DNA of 64,000 nt from Microbacterium sp. p3-SID336 (GCF_025143365.1 NZ_JALXPE010000011.1:1-64000); one strand, 5' to 3'. Counted from the stretch's first letter, positions 43,991-53,356 are shown. Notes: generated from the letters alone by a model not told the origin. A program made the numbers and translations.

Positions 43991-44144
43991 GGGACACTCC
44001 TGATCTGGGTCGGGGGTCGGGGCCGAGCCGTGAACGATCCTACCGAGGGCCCGGAGACGACGCCGTCTCCCGCCCTGCGTCTTCGCATGTCGAGCCGTTC
44101 TGGGGGGCGCCGAGCGGCCGGCACCGGCGTAGGCTGGAGGTATC

Positions 44145-44489
44145 GTGAAAAACGCTCGTCGAGTCCCGGCCGTCACCTCCCTGCCGCAGTCACCGCGGGA
44201 TGAGGGCGACCACCGCGTGCGCCGATACGCCCTCACGATGACCATCCGCATCGTGTGCTTCTGGCTGATGTTCTTCGTGCAGCCGTTCGGCTGGTACACC
44301 TGGGTCTTCGCGCTCGCCGCCGCCGTACTGCCCTACATCGCGGTGGTGTTCGCGAACGCCGGCAGCGACAGCACCGACACCGGCGCCGAGTCCCCCCTGC
44401 GAGAGCTCGACGCGCCGAGCGGCCCGCCCCCGGTGCGCGAGACCGATCCGGGCGTCTTCACGATCCGCGAAGGCCGCACGGACCGATGA
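44145..44489 (+). CDS. DUF3099 family membrane protein
   Basis: A 114-residue protein with two membrane helices (about 29-46 and 50-68: IRIVCFWLMFFVQPFGWYTW, then VFALAAAVLPYIAVVFANAG) and a polar C-terminal tail. This matches DUF3099, a small actinobacterial family of unknown function usually found next to fabG, as here. The start is GTG at 44145; TAGGCT (44130-44135) and GGAGG (44136-44140) precede it. Its stop overlaps the next start (ATGA). Confidence 0.88.
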   Translation: MKNARRVPAVTSLPQSPRDEGDHRVRRYALTMTIRIVCFWLMFFVQPFGWYTWVFALAAAVLPYIAVVFANAGSDSTDTGAESPLRELDAPSGPPPVRETDPGVFTIREGRTDR

Positions 44490-44680
44490 CGGACCTCATC
44501 TGCTCGCGCGCCGGCTGCCGGAGCGCGGCCACCAGTCAGGTCGTGTGGCGCAACCCGCGCATCCATGCCGTCGACCGCGAGAAGATCTGGCTCGCGTGCC
44601 CCGAGCACGTGTCCTTTCTGCGCGACTACCTCGCGGCCCGGGATTTCCCGGTCACGGTGAGAGACGGAGTGCCCTCATGA
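44486..44680 (+). CDS. Small protein with a CxxxxC...CxxH putative zinc site
   Basis: A 64-residue soluble protein, MTDLICSRAGCRSAATS at the start. Cys residues in LICSRAGC and the later ACPEH (Cys and His) could bind one zinc ion. The same kind of small protein is found in this position in related actinobacteria, between DUF3099 and SURF1 genes, but I know of no function. It overlaps its neighbours by four bases on both sides (ATGA), so the three genes form one translationally coupled operon. Confidence 0.8.
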   Translation: MTDLICSRAGCRSAATSQVVWRNPRIHAVDREKIWLACPEHVSFLRDYLAARDFPVTVRDGVPS

Positions 44681-45489
44681 GCAACCGCCTGACCCGCTGG
44701 GGCGTGTACGCGCTCATCGCCATCGCGTTCGCGACCGCCTGCGCGTTCCTGTCGAACTGGCAGTTCGAGCGCAACGAGTCCCGCGCGGAGCAGATCGCCC
44801 TGGTCGAGCAGAACTACGACGCGCCAGCCGAGCCGCTCGGCGCCGTCATCGGCGACGACGGCGCGCTCGACCCTGATGACGAGTGGCGACCGGTCACCCT
44901 GCAGGGCGAGTACCTCGCCGAGGAGCAGCTGCTCGTGCGCAATCGACCGCACGGAGGCACCAGCGCGTTCGAGGTCCTCGTGCCGTTCCGCGATTCGGAC
45001 GGGCGTGTGCTCATCGTCGACCGCGGCTGGGTGCCACCCGGCGAAGGGCAGCTCCCCGACGCCGTGCCCGCCCCGCCCACCGGCGAGGTCACGGTCACGG
45101 TGCGCCTGCGCCCAGGAGAGCAGCTCCCGGCCTCGGGTCGCGGCGCACCGGAGGGTCAGGTGCCGACGATCCATCTGCCCTCGATCGCCGGACTCGTCGG
45201 CGACGACGTCATCACGGGCGCGTATGGGCGCCTGGTGAGCGAGGATCCGCAGGGCGCCGGAACCCTCGGTGGCTTCGCCTCCCCGACCGACGACCCCGGC
45301 CCGCACCTGTCGTACGCGATCCAGTGGATCCTGTTCGCCATCATGGGGTTCATCTTCATCGGCTACATCATCCGCACGGAGATCGTGAAGCACCGCGAGG
45401 AGGTCGAGGGTCGTCCCGCCCCGGTCAAGACCCCGCGACGACGCGATCGCGACGCCGACGTCGAGGACGAGCTGCTCGACGCCCGCTGA
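44677..45489 (+). CDS. SURF1 family protein (cytochrome oxidase assembly)
   Basis: A 270-residue protein with the SURF1 layout: an N-terminal membrane helix (about 7-26), NWQFERN, a periplasm-side domain with NRPHGGTSAFEVLVPF and VDRGWVPPGEG, and a second helix near residue 220 (HLSYAIQWILFAIMGFIFI). SURF1 helps insert haem a into cytochrome c oxidase subunit I. This fits the ctaA and ctaB haem A genes at 60.8-63.4 kb. It has a charged C-terminal tail. Confidence 0.93.
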   Translation: MSNRLTRWGVYALIAIAFATACAFLSNWQFERNESRAEQIALVEQNYDAPAEPLGAVIGDDGALDPDDEWRPVTLQGEYLAEEQLLVRNRPHGGTSAFEVLVPFRDSDGRVLIVDRGWVPPGEGQLPDAVPAPPTGEVTVTVRLRPGEQLPASGRGAPEGQVPTIHLPSIAGLVGDDVITGAYGRLVSEDPQGAGTLGGFASPTDDPGPHLSYAIQWILFAIMGFIFIGYIIRTEIVKHREEVEGRPAPVKTPRRRDRDADVEDELLDAR

Positions 45490-45529
45490 CCCCCGCGCAG
45501 CGCGTCGGGACCCGGCACGTCCGCCACCG

Positions 45530-46126
45530 TCACCCTGTCGACGTGGTCGCTCCGCTCACCGACAGCGACCAGCCGCCGTCCTGCGCGTCGTACACGATGC
45601 GCGTGTGCCGACGGTCGACGGCTCCCTGCCAGAACTCGACCCGCGTCGGCTGAAGGCGCCAGAGCACCCAGTCGCCGGGGGCCACGCCCTCGCGCGCGGC
45701 GGTGGAGCGTGCGGCCAGATCCGCCGCGCTCTCGGCAGCGGGAGCCTCCCGCACGGCGCCGCGCACGCGCACGGCCCTGATGAGCGGCTGCCACCAGAAG
45801 TTCAGCGCGGCAGCTGAGTGTGCGGCGAGCTGCACGCCCTTGCCCGAGGAGCGCGGTCCGGCGAAGGCCCACCCCCGCTCGTCGAGGTCCTTCAGGATCA
45901 GGGTGCGCGCATCCGGCACCCCGTCCGCACCCACCGTCGCCAGCGTCGCCGCGTGCGGTTCCGCCACCCCGGCCTCCGCGGCGGCACGGATCCACGAGAC
46001 GAAGAGGGCGCCGGGGTCACCCGGCAGTGCGCCGTCATCGATCGGTCGACCGCTGCCCGTCAGTGTCGGCTGCTCTCGCAGCCAGTCGCGCATTCGGGAC
46101 AGGGGGGTGAGCGGCGTCGAGGTCAC
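45530..46126 (-). CDS. pdxH: Pyridoxamine 5'-phosphate oxidase-like flavoprotein
   Basis: About 198 residues with PNPOx features: ATLATVGADGVPDARTLILK, GWAFAGPRSSGKG, ALNFWWQPLIRAVRVRG and the C-terminal RVEFWQGAVDRRHTRIVY. True PdxH ends in a conserved ERLAP-type segment; here it reads WSLSVSGATT, so substrate binding may differ and the protein might be a PNPOx-like FMN enzyme instead. The start is uncertain: GTG at 46126 (VTSTPLTPLSRM) or ATG at 46162. It stands alone between the SURF1 operon and the ABC-F gene. Confidence 0.8.
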   Translation of the reverse strand: MTSTPLTPLSRMRDWLREQPTLTGSGRPIDDGALPGDPGALFVSWIRAAAEAGVAEPHAATLATVGADGVPDARTLILKDLDERGWAFAGPRSSGKGVQLAAHSAAALNFWWQPLIRAVRVRGAVREAPAAESAADLAARSTAAREGVAPGDWVLWRLQPTRVEFWQGAVDRRHTRIVYDAQDGGWSLSVSGATTSTG

Positions 46127-46280
46127 GCTCCCGATGATGCCATGAGCGGGCAAGGACGGCATGCCGCGCGATCCGGCTGAGCGCGCGCCGCCGCGGCGAC
46201 GGCATCCGGATGCGCGAAGACCTGCGAGACCGTGGCGCTTCGAGGGCCTCGCGCCGCGGCGAACCTCGGGGCCGCCGGCA

Positions 46281-47879
46281 TCAGGCGAGCTCGATGAGCT
46301 CCTGGTACTCCTGGTTCCAGATGTCCTCGACACCATCAGGGAGGATGAGCACCCGCTCCGGGTTGAGTGACTGCACGGCGCCCGGATCGTGCGACACGAG
46401 GACCACAGCGCCCTCGTAGTGCGCGAGCGCACCGAGGATCTCCTCGCGGGACGCCGGGTCGAGGTTGTTCGTGGGCTCGTCGAGCAGGAGCAGGTTCGCG
46501 GACGACACGACGAGCGTCGCGAGCGACAGGCGCGTCTTCTCGCCACCGGAGAGCACACCGGCCGGCTTCAGCACGTCGTCGCCCGTGAACAGGAACGAGC
46601 CCAGGACCTTCCTCGCCTCGGTCTCGGTGATGTGCGGAGCGGCCGAGACCATGTTCTCCAGCACGGAGCGGCTCACGTCGAGGTTCTCGTGCTCCTGCGC
46701 GTAGTACCCCACCTTGAGCCCGTGGCCCGGTTCGAGCTGACCGGTGTCCGGCTCGTCGACGCCCGCGAGCATCCGGAGGAGGGTCGTCTTCCCCGCGCCG
46801 TTGAGCCCGAGCACCACGACCTTCGAGCCGCGGTCGATGGCCAGGTCCACATCGGTGAAGATCTCCAGGGAGCCGTACGACTTCGACAGCCCGGATGCCA
46901 TGAGCGGGGTCTTGCCGCAGGGCGCCGGCTTCGGGAAGCGCAGCTTCGCGACGCGGTCCTCCTGGCGCACCTCGTCGAGTCCTGCCAGGAGCTTCTCCGC
47001 GCGCGCCATCATCTGGTGCGCGGCGGCGGCCTTGGACGCCTTGGCCCCGAAGCGGGCGGCCTGCTGCTGCAGCGTCGTGGCCTTCTTCTCCGCGTTCGCG
47101 CGCTCCTTCTTGCGTCGCTCCTCGTCCGCGGCGCGCTGGCGCAGGTAGTTCTTCCAGTTCATGTTGTAGATGTCGATCATCTGACGATTCGCGTCGAGGT
47201 AGAACACACGGTTCACGGTCTCGCCCACGAGCTCGACATCGTGGCTGATGACGATCAGTCCGCCCTTGTACCCCTTCAGGAACTCGCGGAGCCACACGAC
47301 GCTGTCCGCGTCGAGGTGGTTCGTCGGCTCATCGAGGATCATCGTCCCCGCGTCGGAGAACAGGATGCGCGCCAGCTCGATGCGACGACGCTGACCGCCC
47401 GACAGCGTCGACAGCGGCTGGTCGAGGATGCGGTCGGGCAGCGAGAGATTGTGCGCGATCGAGGCCGCCTCCGCCTCGGCGGCATATCCGCCCTGCGCTT
47501 CGAACTGCTCCGTCAGAGCCGCATACCGCTTCATCGCCTTGGCGGCCACGGCGGGATCGTCCGAGCCCATCGCGAGCGACGCCTCGGTCATCCCGAGGTT
47601 CAGCTGGCCGAGGCCGCGGGCATCGAGGATGCGGGTGCGCGCTAGGTCCTCGGGGTTGCCGGAGCGGGGATCCTGCGGCAGGTAGCCGAGCTCGCCGGAG
47701 CGGGACACGGTCCCGCCCGATGGCAGCACGTCCCCGGCGAGCACCTTGGTGAGCGTGGTCTTGCCGGCGCCGTTGCGCCCGACGAGCCCGATCTTGTCTC
47801 CGTCGGCCACCCGGAACGAGACGTTCTCCATCAGCAGGCGCGCGCCAACGCGGATCTCGAGTTCGTGCACGGCAAGCAC
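46281..47879 (-). CDS. ABC-F family ATPase (ribosome-associated translation factor type)
   Basis: A 532-residue tandem ATPase without membrane helices. Walker A motifs are GRNGAGKTT and GLNGAGKTT, signatures LSGGQRRRIELAR and LSGGEKTRLSLA, Walker B DEPTNHLD and DEPTNNLD. A charged linker between the domains (YNMNWKNYLRQRAADEERRKKE) is the ABC-F arm that reaches toward the ribosomal P site. It is similar in layout to mycobacterial Rv1473 rather than EttA. Some ABC-F proteins protect ribosomes from antibiotics; no evidence decides that here. The GTG at 47879 gives the standard start VLAVHELEIRVG; TATACT (complement of 47935-47940) may be the -10. Confidence 0.92.
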   Translation of the reverse strand: MLAVHELEIRVGARLLMENVSFRVADGDKIGLVGRNGAGKTTLTKVLAGDVLPSGGTVSRSGELGYLPQDPRSGNPEDLARTRILDARGLGQLNLGMTEASLAMGSDDPAVAAKAMKRYAALTEQFEAQGGYAAEAEAASIAHNLSLPDRILDQPLSTLSGGQRRRIELARILFSDAGTMILDEPTNHLDADSVVWLREFLKGYKGGLIVISHDVELVGETVNRVFYLDANRQMIDIYNMNWKNYLRQRAADEERRKKERANAEKKATTLQQQAARFGAKASKAAAAHQMMARAEKLLAGLDEVRQEDRVAKLRFPKPAPCGKTPLMASGLSKSYGSLEIFTDVDLAIDRGSKVVVLGLNGAGKTTLLRMLAGVDEPDTGQLEPGHGLKVGYYAQEHENLDVSRSVLENMVSAAPHITETEARKVLGSFLFTGDDVLKPAGVLSGGEKTRLSLATLVVSSANLLLLDEPTNNLDPASREEILGALAHYEGAVVLVSHDPGAVQSLNPERVLILPDGVEDIWNQEYQELIELA

Positions 47880-48043
47880 AGCGGACGTCCGTTCGTTCGG
47901 GAGGAGTGGATGGGCCGATCGGCCAGCCTCCCAGTATATGCCGCTGCGCGGGCAGACGCCGCCGCCAAGATCACTCCCGGGGGTGACGTCCGCGATACCG
48001 CAGAGGGATGCCCGGGGAGACACCCCCTGCCTACCGTGCTGGA

Positions 48044-48661
48044 GTGGACATCCTCAACGACCTCATCATGCAGGCCATCGCCTCCCCCTGGCTCTACCTG
48101 GTGCTCTTCGCCGTCACGGTGATCGACGGGTTCTTCCCGCCCGTGCCGAGCGAGACCGTCCTGGTCGCCGCCGCAGCCGTCGCCGCGTCCACGGGCGACG
48201 GGAACCTGCTGCTGCTCGGCGCGGTCGCCGCCATCGGCGCCGCGATCGGCGACAACATCGCCTTCCTGATCGGACGGCGTCTCGGGACGACCCGCTTCGC
48301 CTGGATGCGGCGTCCGCGGGTCGCCGCCGCCTTCGCATACGCCCAGCTCGCGCTCGACCGACGCAGCGCCACCCTGATCCTCGGTGCCCGCTACATCCCG
48401 GTCGGCCGCGTCGCCGTGAACATGTCCGCCGGGGCCCTCGGGTTCGCGTGGCGCCGCTTCCTGCCGCTCAGCCTGATCGCCGGTCTCAGCTGGAGCGTCT
48501 TCAGCATCGCGATCGGGCTTCTCGCCGGCGCCTGGATCGAGGACCAGCCGCTGCTCAGCGCCGGGATCGCCATCGCCCTCGCTCTCGTGATCGGCGTGAT
48601 CATCGACCGCATCGCCGCACTCCGCCGCCGCCGCGCTCCGGTGGCGCACCTGGCAGGATGA
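48044..48661 (+). CDS. DedA family membrane protein
   Basis: A 205-residue SNARE-associated/DedA protein with the motif FFPPVPSETVL, the GDNIAFLIGRRLG segment and LGARYIPVGRVAVNMSAGALG. DedA proteins act as lipid (undecaprenyl- or phospholipid) flippases or support membrane homeostasis. GTG at 48044 with TACCGT (48032-48037) six bases upstream indicates a leaderless mRNA. Its stop overlaps the histidine kinase start (ATGA at 48658-48661), so the three genes DedA - kinase - regulator are coupled. Confidence 0.92.
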   Translation: MDILNDLIMQAIASPWLYLVLFAVTVIDGFFPPVPSETVLVAAAAVAASTGDGNLLLLGAVAAIGAAIGDNIAFLIGRRLGTTRFAWMRRPRVAAAFAYAQLALDRRSATLILGARYIPVGRVAVNMSAGALGFAWRRFLPLSLIAGLSWSVFSIAIGLLAGAWIEDQPLLSAGIAIALALVIGVIIDRIAALRRRRAPVAHLAG

Positions 48662-49944
48662 GACGCATGGCACGCCGCCGAGAGCGACCCCCGCGCGCGC
48701 CGCGGATGAGCCGCCGCACCACCGCCCTCGCGGCGCTGACTGCGGCGGTCGTCGTGCTGTACGCGCTCGTGGTGCCGTTGCAGACCGTGCTGTACGGCAC
48801 CCCGCTCGCGCTCTCCTTCCTCCTGGGCGCCGCGCTGTGCGGATCGCCGCTGCTCGCCGTGTCCCGTCCCCGCACGGCGATCATCCTCATGACGGTGGGA
48901 GCGTTCGCCCTCCCGGTCATCGTCGACCCGGTGGCCGCGACCCAGTCTCCGTGGCCCTGGTCCGTCCCCGCGCTGCTCGCCTTCGTGCTGTTCGTCGGCG
49001 TGATCTCGTTCGTCCATGGCGCCCGGCTCGGCGCGCTCGCACTCGTGATCGGCACCCTCACCTCGCTGACGGCCCCGCTGCTCCGACCGGACGTCGTGGA
49101 CACGGATGCCTCGGCAGGCAGCGCCACGGCCGACCTCATCGTCACGGCTTCCCTCGCCGCGGCCATGTTCCTGATCGCGATCCTGGTGGCGAGCCGGGTG
49201 CGGGTCGCCGCAGAGCTCACTCGAGAGAAGGAGCACAGTGCGCTCGAGGAGTCCCGTCGTGCGTTGGTGGAGGAGCGCACGCGGATCGCGAGGGAGCTGC
49301 ATGACGTGGTGGCGCACAGCATGTCCGTCATCCAGGTGCAGGCGTCGACCGCGCGCTATCGGATCCCGGACCTCGACGGTGTCGTCGCCGCCGAGTTCGA
49401 CGACATCGCCGCCACCGCACGCACCTCGCTCACCGAGATGCGGCGGATGCTGGGCGTGCTGCGCACGGAGGACCAGCAGGCGGAGCTCGCGCCTCAGCAG
49501 GGTCTCGACGACGTGCCGGCGCTCGTCGAGAGCATCCGCCGGGCGGGCGTGGAGGTCGGGCTCGTGATGGAGGGGCTGGACGCCGCCGGAGCCGCGACGC
49601 CCGCGGTGCAGATCGCGGCGTTCCGCATCGTGCAGGAGGCGCTGAGCAACGCGGTGCGCCATGCCCCGGAGGCTCGGGTGTCCGTGCGACTGCACGCCGA
49701 CCCGGAAGCGCTGCGGATCCAGGTGGACAACGCCGCGCCGCCACACCGCCCCGAGTCCCCCGCGGGAGGCTACGGCCTGCGAGGCATGCGCGAGCGCGCG
49801 GAGATCCTCGGCGGCAGCCTCGCCGCGGGGCCGACCGCAGAGGGAGGATGGCGCGTCGATGCACGACTCCCGCTGACGCCCGATGCGCCGCTCACGGCGC
49901 CCAACACCCTCACCTCATCCGCCCCCGACAAGGAGAGAACGTGA
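48658..49944 (+). CDS. NarL/LuxR-type two-component histidine kinase
   Basis: A 428-residue sensor kinase. Several N-terminal helices (about 18-175) form a membrane sensor with little extracellular sequence. HisKA_3 follows, with phospho-acceptor His in [16 protein letters not shown], then the ATPase ([35 protein letters not shown]). The sensing mode may be intramembrane, as in cell-envelope stress kinases. It overlaps its neighbours on both sides (ATGA with DedA, GTGA with the response regulator). Confidence 0.93.
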   Translation: MRRMARRRERPPRAPRMSRRTTALAALTAAVVVLYALVVPLQTVLYGTPLALSFLLGAALCGSPLLAVSRPRTAIILMTVGAFALPVIVDPVAATQSPWPWSVPALLAFVLFVGVISFVHGARLGALALVIGTLTSLTAPLLRPDVVDTDASAGSATADLIVTASLAAAMFLIAILVASRVRVAAELTREKEHSALEESRRALVEERTRIARELHDVVAHSMSVIQVQASTARYRIPDLDGVVAAEFDDIAATARTSLTEMRRMLGVLRTEDQQAELAPQQGLDDVPALVESIRRAGVEVGLVMEGLDAAGAATPAVQIAAFRIVQEALSNAVRHAPEARVSVRLHADPEALRIQVDNAAPPHRPESPAGGYGLRGMRERAEILGGSLAAGPTAEGGWRVDARLPLTPDAPLTAPNTLTSSAPDKERT

Positions 49945-50612
49945 CGATCAGCGTGCTCATCGCCGACGACCAGGCGATGGTCCGCGCCGGCTTCGCCGCG
50001 CTGCTGGACGCGAACGACGGTATCCGCGTGGCAGGCCAGGCCGCGAACGGTGCCGAGGCGGTGGCTCTGTCCGCCCGACTGGACCCGGACGTGATCCTGA
50101 TGGACGTGCGCATGCCCGAGCTCGACGGCATCGAGGCGGCTCGCCGCATCCTCGGCCCCTCCTACCCCGCCGCGCATGTGCCGCGCATCCTGATGCTCAC
50201 GACGTTCGACATCGACGACTACGTGTACGACGCCCTGGAGGCCGGTGCGAGCGGTTTCCTGCTCAAGGACGCCCTGCCGGAGGAGCTGGTGCACGCGGTC
50301 CGTGTCGTCGCCGGCGGTGATGCGCTGCTGGCGCCCAGCGTGACCCGCCGCATGATCGAGCAGTTCGCGGGGCGACGGCCACGCGCCTCCCGCTCCGCGA
50401 CGGTTCTCGCCGAGCTGACCGATCGCGAGCGCGAGGTCCTGGTACTGATCGGTCGGGGGCGCTCGAACGCCGAGATCGCGGCCGACCTCTTCATCGCCGA
50501 GCAGACCGTCAAGACCCACGTGGGCAAGGTGCTCGCGAAGCTGGGGCTGCGCGATCGAGTGCACGCAGTGATCCTGGCGTACGACACCGGGCTGGTCGAG
50601 CCCACCTCCTGA
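49941..50612 (+). CDS. NarL/LuxR-type response regulator
   Basis: A 223-residue regulator with receiver-domain acidic pair ADDQ, phospho-acceptor Asp in [11 protein letters not shown] and Lys in LLKDALPEE, then a LuxR helix-turn-helix ([26 protein letters not shown] ... [18 protein letters not shown]). GTG at 49941 overlaps the kinase stop. The downstream acyltransferase gene, with repeated CCCC/GGGG elements in its promoter region, is a likely target. Confidence 0.95.
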   Translation: MTISVLIADDQAMVRAGFAALLDANDGIRVAGQAANGAEAVALSARLDPDVILMDVRMPELDGIEAARRILGPSYPAAHVPRILMLTTFDIDDYVYDALEAGASGFLLKDALPEELVHAVRVVAGGDALLAPSVTRRMIEQFAGRRPRASRSATVLAELTDREREVLVLIGRGRSNAEIAADLFIAEQTVKTHVGKVLAKLGLRDRVHAVILAYDTGLVEPTS

Positions 50613-50614
50613 CT

Positions 50615-50651
50615 CACCCCGTCGTAGGGGTCGCGACAGCACCACGGGGTG
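50615..50651. promoter_or_regulatory. Nested inverted repeats ahead of the acyltransferase gene
   Basis: CACCCCGT (50615-50622) pairs with ACGGGGTG (50644-50651), and inside it ACCCC (50616-50620) pairs with GGGGT (50627-50631). A further CACCCCGT-like copy follows near 50665. It could be the operator of the adjacent NarL-type response regulator or a terminator for its operon; no T-tract is present. Confidence 0.4.
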
Positions 50652-50709
50652 ATGCCGCCGCACACACCCCGTCCATAGCCTCCGAGGACACCGTTCCGAG
50701 GAGGACTCC

Positions 50710-52008
50710 ATGGCCATCGCTCCGGCCCCGCACACGACCGTCCCGAAGCCCGCCGCATCGGGACACCGCGACACCGGCATCGACTTCGTCCGCGCGCTCT
50801 GCGTGCTCGGCGTGGTGCTGCTGCACGCGATCATGGTCGGCGTCACCGTGGCGGACGAGGCGCCGCTGTTCCAGAACGCGAGCGACGGCACCGGGTGGAT
50901 CGCGCCGCTGAGCTGGCTGCTCCAGGTCATGCCGCTGTTCTTCGTGATCGGCGGGTTCTCCGGCATGCTCGCCTACCGCCGCCAACTCCTGCGCGGTTCG
51001 TCGGCGCGGGACTTCATCGCAGGCAGGGTCCATCGGCTGCTCCGTCCTGCCCTCGTGACCGTCGCCGCCGTGGGACTCGCCCTCGCCCTGCTCACACTGA
51101 GCGGCGTCCCTGCCGAGCTGATCGAGGTCGCCGGCTTCCGGTACGGTCAGCCGCTGTGGTTCCTCGCCGTGTTCCTGCTGTGCCAGGCGCTGCTGCCGGC
51201 CTTCGTGGCCCTGCACGACCGCGCACCGTTGCGCACGATCGGAGCGCTCGCGGCGGCCGCTGTCGCCGTCGACGTCCTGCGCGCCGTCACCGGGCAGGAG
51301 GCCCTCGGCTTCCTGAACCTCGCCTTCGTGTGGCTCGCGCTGCAGCAGCTGGGGTTCTTCCTCGCGGACGGCCGCATCGACGCCCTCACACGCCGCACCC
51401 GCATCGTGGCGAGCGTCGCCGCCGTGCTCCTCCTCGTGGCGCTGTTCCTCACCGGCGTGTACTCCCCCGATCTCATCGCGAACATCAACCCGCCGACGGC
51501 GGCCCTGCTGCTCGTGGGCGTCGGGCACACCGCCCTGCTCTCACTGCACCGGGATCGGCTCGCGCGGCTGAGCCGTCGCACGCCGGTCGTCGCCTTCACG
51601 GCCTTCGTCACCCGCCGCACCATGACGATCTACCTCTGGCACATGCCCGTGCTGCTGGCGATGGCCGGTGCGAGTGCCGTCTTCGCCCTCACCACAGGGT
51701 TCGCTCTCCCCGCCCTCGACAGCGCCGACTGGTGGGCGGGCCGCCCGCTGTGGCTGCTGAGCGCGCTCGCCCTCACGGCTGTCGTCGCGGTGTGGGCCGA
51801 TCGCTTCGAGACGCACCCGGCTCCCGTCGCCACCGGCTCGCGGCTGCGACTGACGGCAGCGGTCATCGCCGGGCTGCTCGGTGTCGTGCTGCTGCTGGCG
51901 GTCGGCACATCCGTGACCACGGTCGTCGTCGCGGTCGCGTTGCTGGCGGCGGCGACGCACCTGGCGCGGCGACGCGTGGCATCGCCTGAGGTGCTCCGTG
52001 TCGCGTGA
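50710..52008 (+). CDS. Acyltransferase 3 family membrane protein
   Basis: A 432-residue membrane protein with about ten to eleven helices. The N-terminal helix has FVRALCVLGVVLLH with the family histidine (here HAIMVG) and an Arg on the next loop, and PLFFVIGGFSGMLAYRR follows. Such enzymes O-acylate sugars, lipids or peptidoglycan at the membrane. GAGGAGG just before the ATG is a clear ribosome binding site. It lies 98 bases after the response regulator, which suggests control by that system. Confidence 0.9.
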   Translation: MAIAPAPHTTVPKPAASGHRDTGIDFVRALCVLGVVLLHAIMVGVTVADEAPLFQNASDGTGWIAPLSWLLQVMPLFFVIGGFSGMLAYRRQLLRGSSARDFIAGRVHRLLRPALVTVAAVGLALALLTLSGVPAELIEVAGFRYGQPLWFLAVFLLCQALLPAFVALHDRAPLRTIGALAAAAVAVDVLRAVTGQEALGFLNLAFVWLALQQLGFFLADGRIDALTRRTRIVASVAAVLLLVALFLTGVYSPDLIANINPPTAALLLVGVGHTALLSLHRDRLARLSRRTPVVAFTAFVTRRTMTIYLWHMPVLLAMAGASAVFALTTGFALPALDSADWWAGRPLWLLSALALTAVVAVWADRFETHPAPVATGSRLRLTAAVIAGLLGVVLLLAVGTSVTTVVVAVALLAAATHLARRRVASPEVLRVA

Positions 52009-52011
52009 AGG

Positions 52012-52605
52012 TCAGCCGACTCCTCTGGCTGCCAGTGCATCGCCCACGCGATCGGCGTGCCGCAGCGTGAGCACGAGCAGCGGCACTGTCGCCCTCAGCC
52101 CCAGTCGCACGCCCCGCGCACGCTCCGCGTCACGCACCCGCTGCGCGAACGCCCCGACCACGGGCACCATCGTGAGGGTCAGCCCGAGCGCGAGCGACAC
52201 GGCATCGGGATCGACGCCGAGGCGCCGCAACGGGCGCAGCAGACGGTGCAGCACGGCCAGCAGGTCTGACATGCGGGTCGTCATCGTGAGCAGCGCCGCC
52301 AGAAGCAGCAGCGCGGCGACGCGCCCGGCGCTGATCCACGCCGCCTCGACCGAGACGAACACGACGAGAGTTCCTGCGAGCACGAGCAGGATCCACCGCA
52401 GGCGCCACAGCTCGCCGAGGGCGACCCGCAGCGACTGACCGCCGACCGGATACAGCAGCAGCGCCGCAGCGAGCGACACCGCGATGCTCACGGGGTCGTG
52501 CGGGTACACGGTGAGCACGAGCGCGGCCAGTGCCAGCCCTGCTAGGGCCAGCCCCGCGGGAAGCCGGTGCAGGATGCTGTCGCCGGGGCGGTAGAGGGAG
52601 ATCAC
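52012..52605 (-). CDS. ECF transporter transmembrane (T) protein, BioN-like
   Basis: A 197-residue membrane protein with about five helices and the two coupling motifs of ECF T subunits, RDAERARG (about 158-165) and DALAARG at the end. It forms the scaffold linking ATPase to a substrate-binding S protein. Its start overlaps the ATPase stop (ATGA at 52602-52605). Length fits the short BioN type. The S subunit gene (for example bioY) is not in the operon. It is convergent with the acyltransferase, with only three bases between stops. Confidence 0.88.
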   Translation of the reverse strand: MISLYRPGDSILHRLPAGLALAGLALAALVLTVYPHDPVSIAVSLAAALLLYPVGGQSLRVALGELWRLRWILLVLAGTLVVFVSVEAAWISAGRVAALLLLAALLTMTTRMSDLLAVLHRLLRPLRRLGVDPDAVSLALGLTLTMVPVVGAFAQRVRDAERARGVRLGLRATVPLLVLTLRHADRVGDALAARGVG

Positions 52606-53306
52606 GCGTACTCCCGGCAGTAGCGGTCGATGACCGCATCCGGAGCGCCGACCGCCTCGACGCGGCCCTCGTCGAACAGCACCGCGACATCGCAGCGCGC
52701 GGCGAGCTCCAGATCGTGCGTCACCACGACGACCTGAGCGGACTGGGACATCAGCAGATCTCCGACCCGGCGTGCGTTGCGCCGGTCGAGCAGCGTGGTG
52801 GGCTCGTCCGCCACGATCAGCGCAGGGTCGGCGAGGAGCACGGCGGCCAGCGCGAGCAGCTGCTTCTGTCCCCCCGAGAGCGCGGACGCGGGAAGGTCTG
52901 CGTGCGCGCTGAGGCCGTGGAGCTCGAGGGCCTCGGCGACCCGCCGTGCGACCTCGTCCCGGGGCCGTCCGCGCAGAGACAGCGCCAGGTCCTCGGCCGG
53001 CGTCGGCATCAGGATCTGCGCATCGGCATCGGTGAACACGAACCCGACGCGACGGCGCAGCGCCCGGGTGTCGCGGGCCACATCGAGGCCGTGCACCATG
53101 GTGGTGCCGCTGGTGGGAAGCACGAGTCCGTCGAGCAGACGGGCGAACGTGGACTTGCCGGAGCCGTTGGCGCCGACCACCGCGATCCGGCGGGCGCTCA
53201 GGGCGAGGTCGACCTCGTGGAGAACCGCTCGGCCGTCGATCGAGACGCTGACGCGGTTCAGCTGGATCGAGGACGACGCCTCTCGCCGATCCTCCTGTGA
53301 GGGCAC
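52602..53306 (-). CDS. ECF transporter ATP-binding (A) protein, BioM-like
   Basis: A 234-residue ATPase with Walker A GANGSGKSTF, the Q-loop region FTDADAQILMPT (seen in ECF A subunits), signature LSGGQKQLLALA and Walker B LIVADEPTTLLD. The GTG at 53306 is preferred because AGGAGG lies five bases upstream; an upstream in-frame start would place the protein across the operator region. It is divergent from a TetR regulator, with two 13-bp operator-like boxes in between. The vitamin transported is not known since the S protein is missing. Confidence 0.88.
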   Translation of the reverse strand: MPSQEDRREASSSIQLNRVSVSIDGRAVLHEVDLALSARRIAVVGANGSGKSTFARLLDGLVLPTSGTTMVHGLDVARDTRALRRRVGFVFTDADAQILMPTPAEDLALSLRGRPRDEVARRVAEALELHGLSAHADLPASALSGGQKQLLALAAVLLADPALIVADEPTTLLDRRNARRVGDLLMSQSAQVVVVTHDLELAARCDVAVLFDEGRVEAVGAPDAVIDRYCREYA

Positions 53307-53315
53307 GCTACCTCC

Positions 53316-53343
53316 TGAACACCGTTCACCTGAACGCCGTTCA
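53316..53343. promoter_or_regulatory. Two tandem TGAACRCCGTTCA boxes between TetR and ECF genes
   Basis: TGAACACCGTTCA (53316-53328) and TGAACGCCGTTCA (53331-53343) are near-palindromes (TGAAC ... GTTCA arms) 15 bases apart. They lie beside ACTATAGT (53343-53350), which can serve as -10 on both strands. The layout is that of a TetR operator controlling both divergent genes. Confidence 0.75.
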
Positions 53344-53356
53344 CTATAGTGGGCCC

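Noticed and set aside
46127..46280. 154-base gap between the PNPOx-like gene and the ABC-F gene searched for a small gene or terminator
   Set aside because: No convincing reading frame, hairpin or promoter element was seen.
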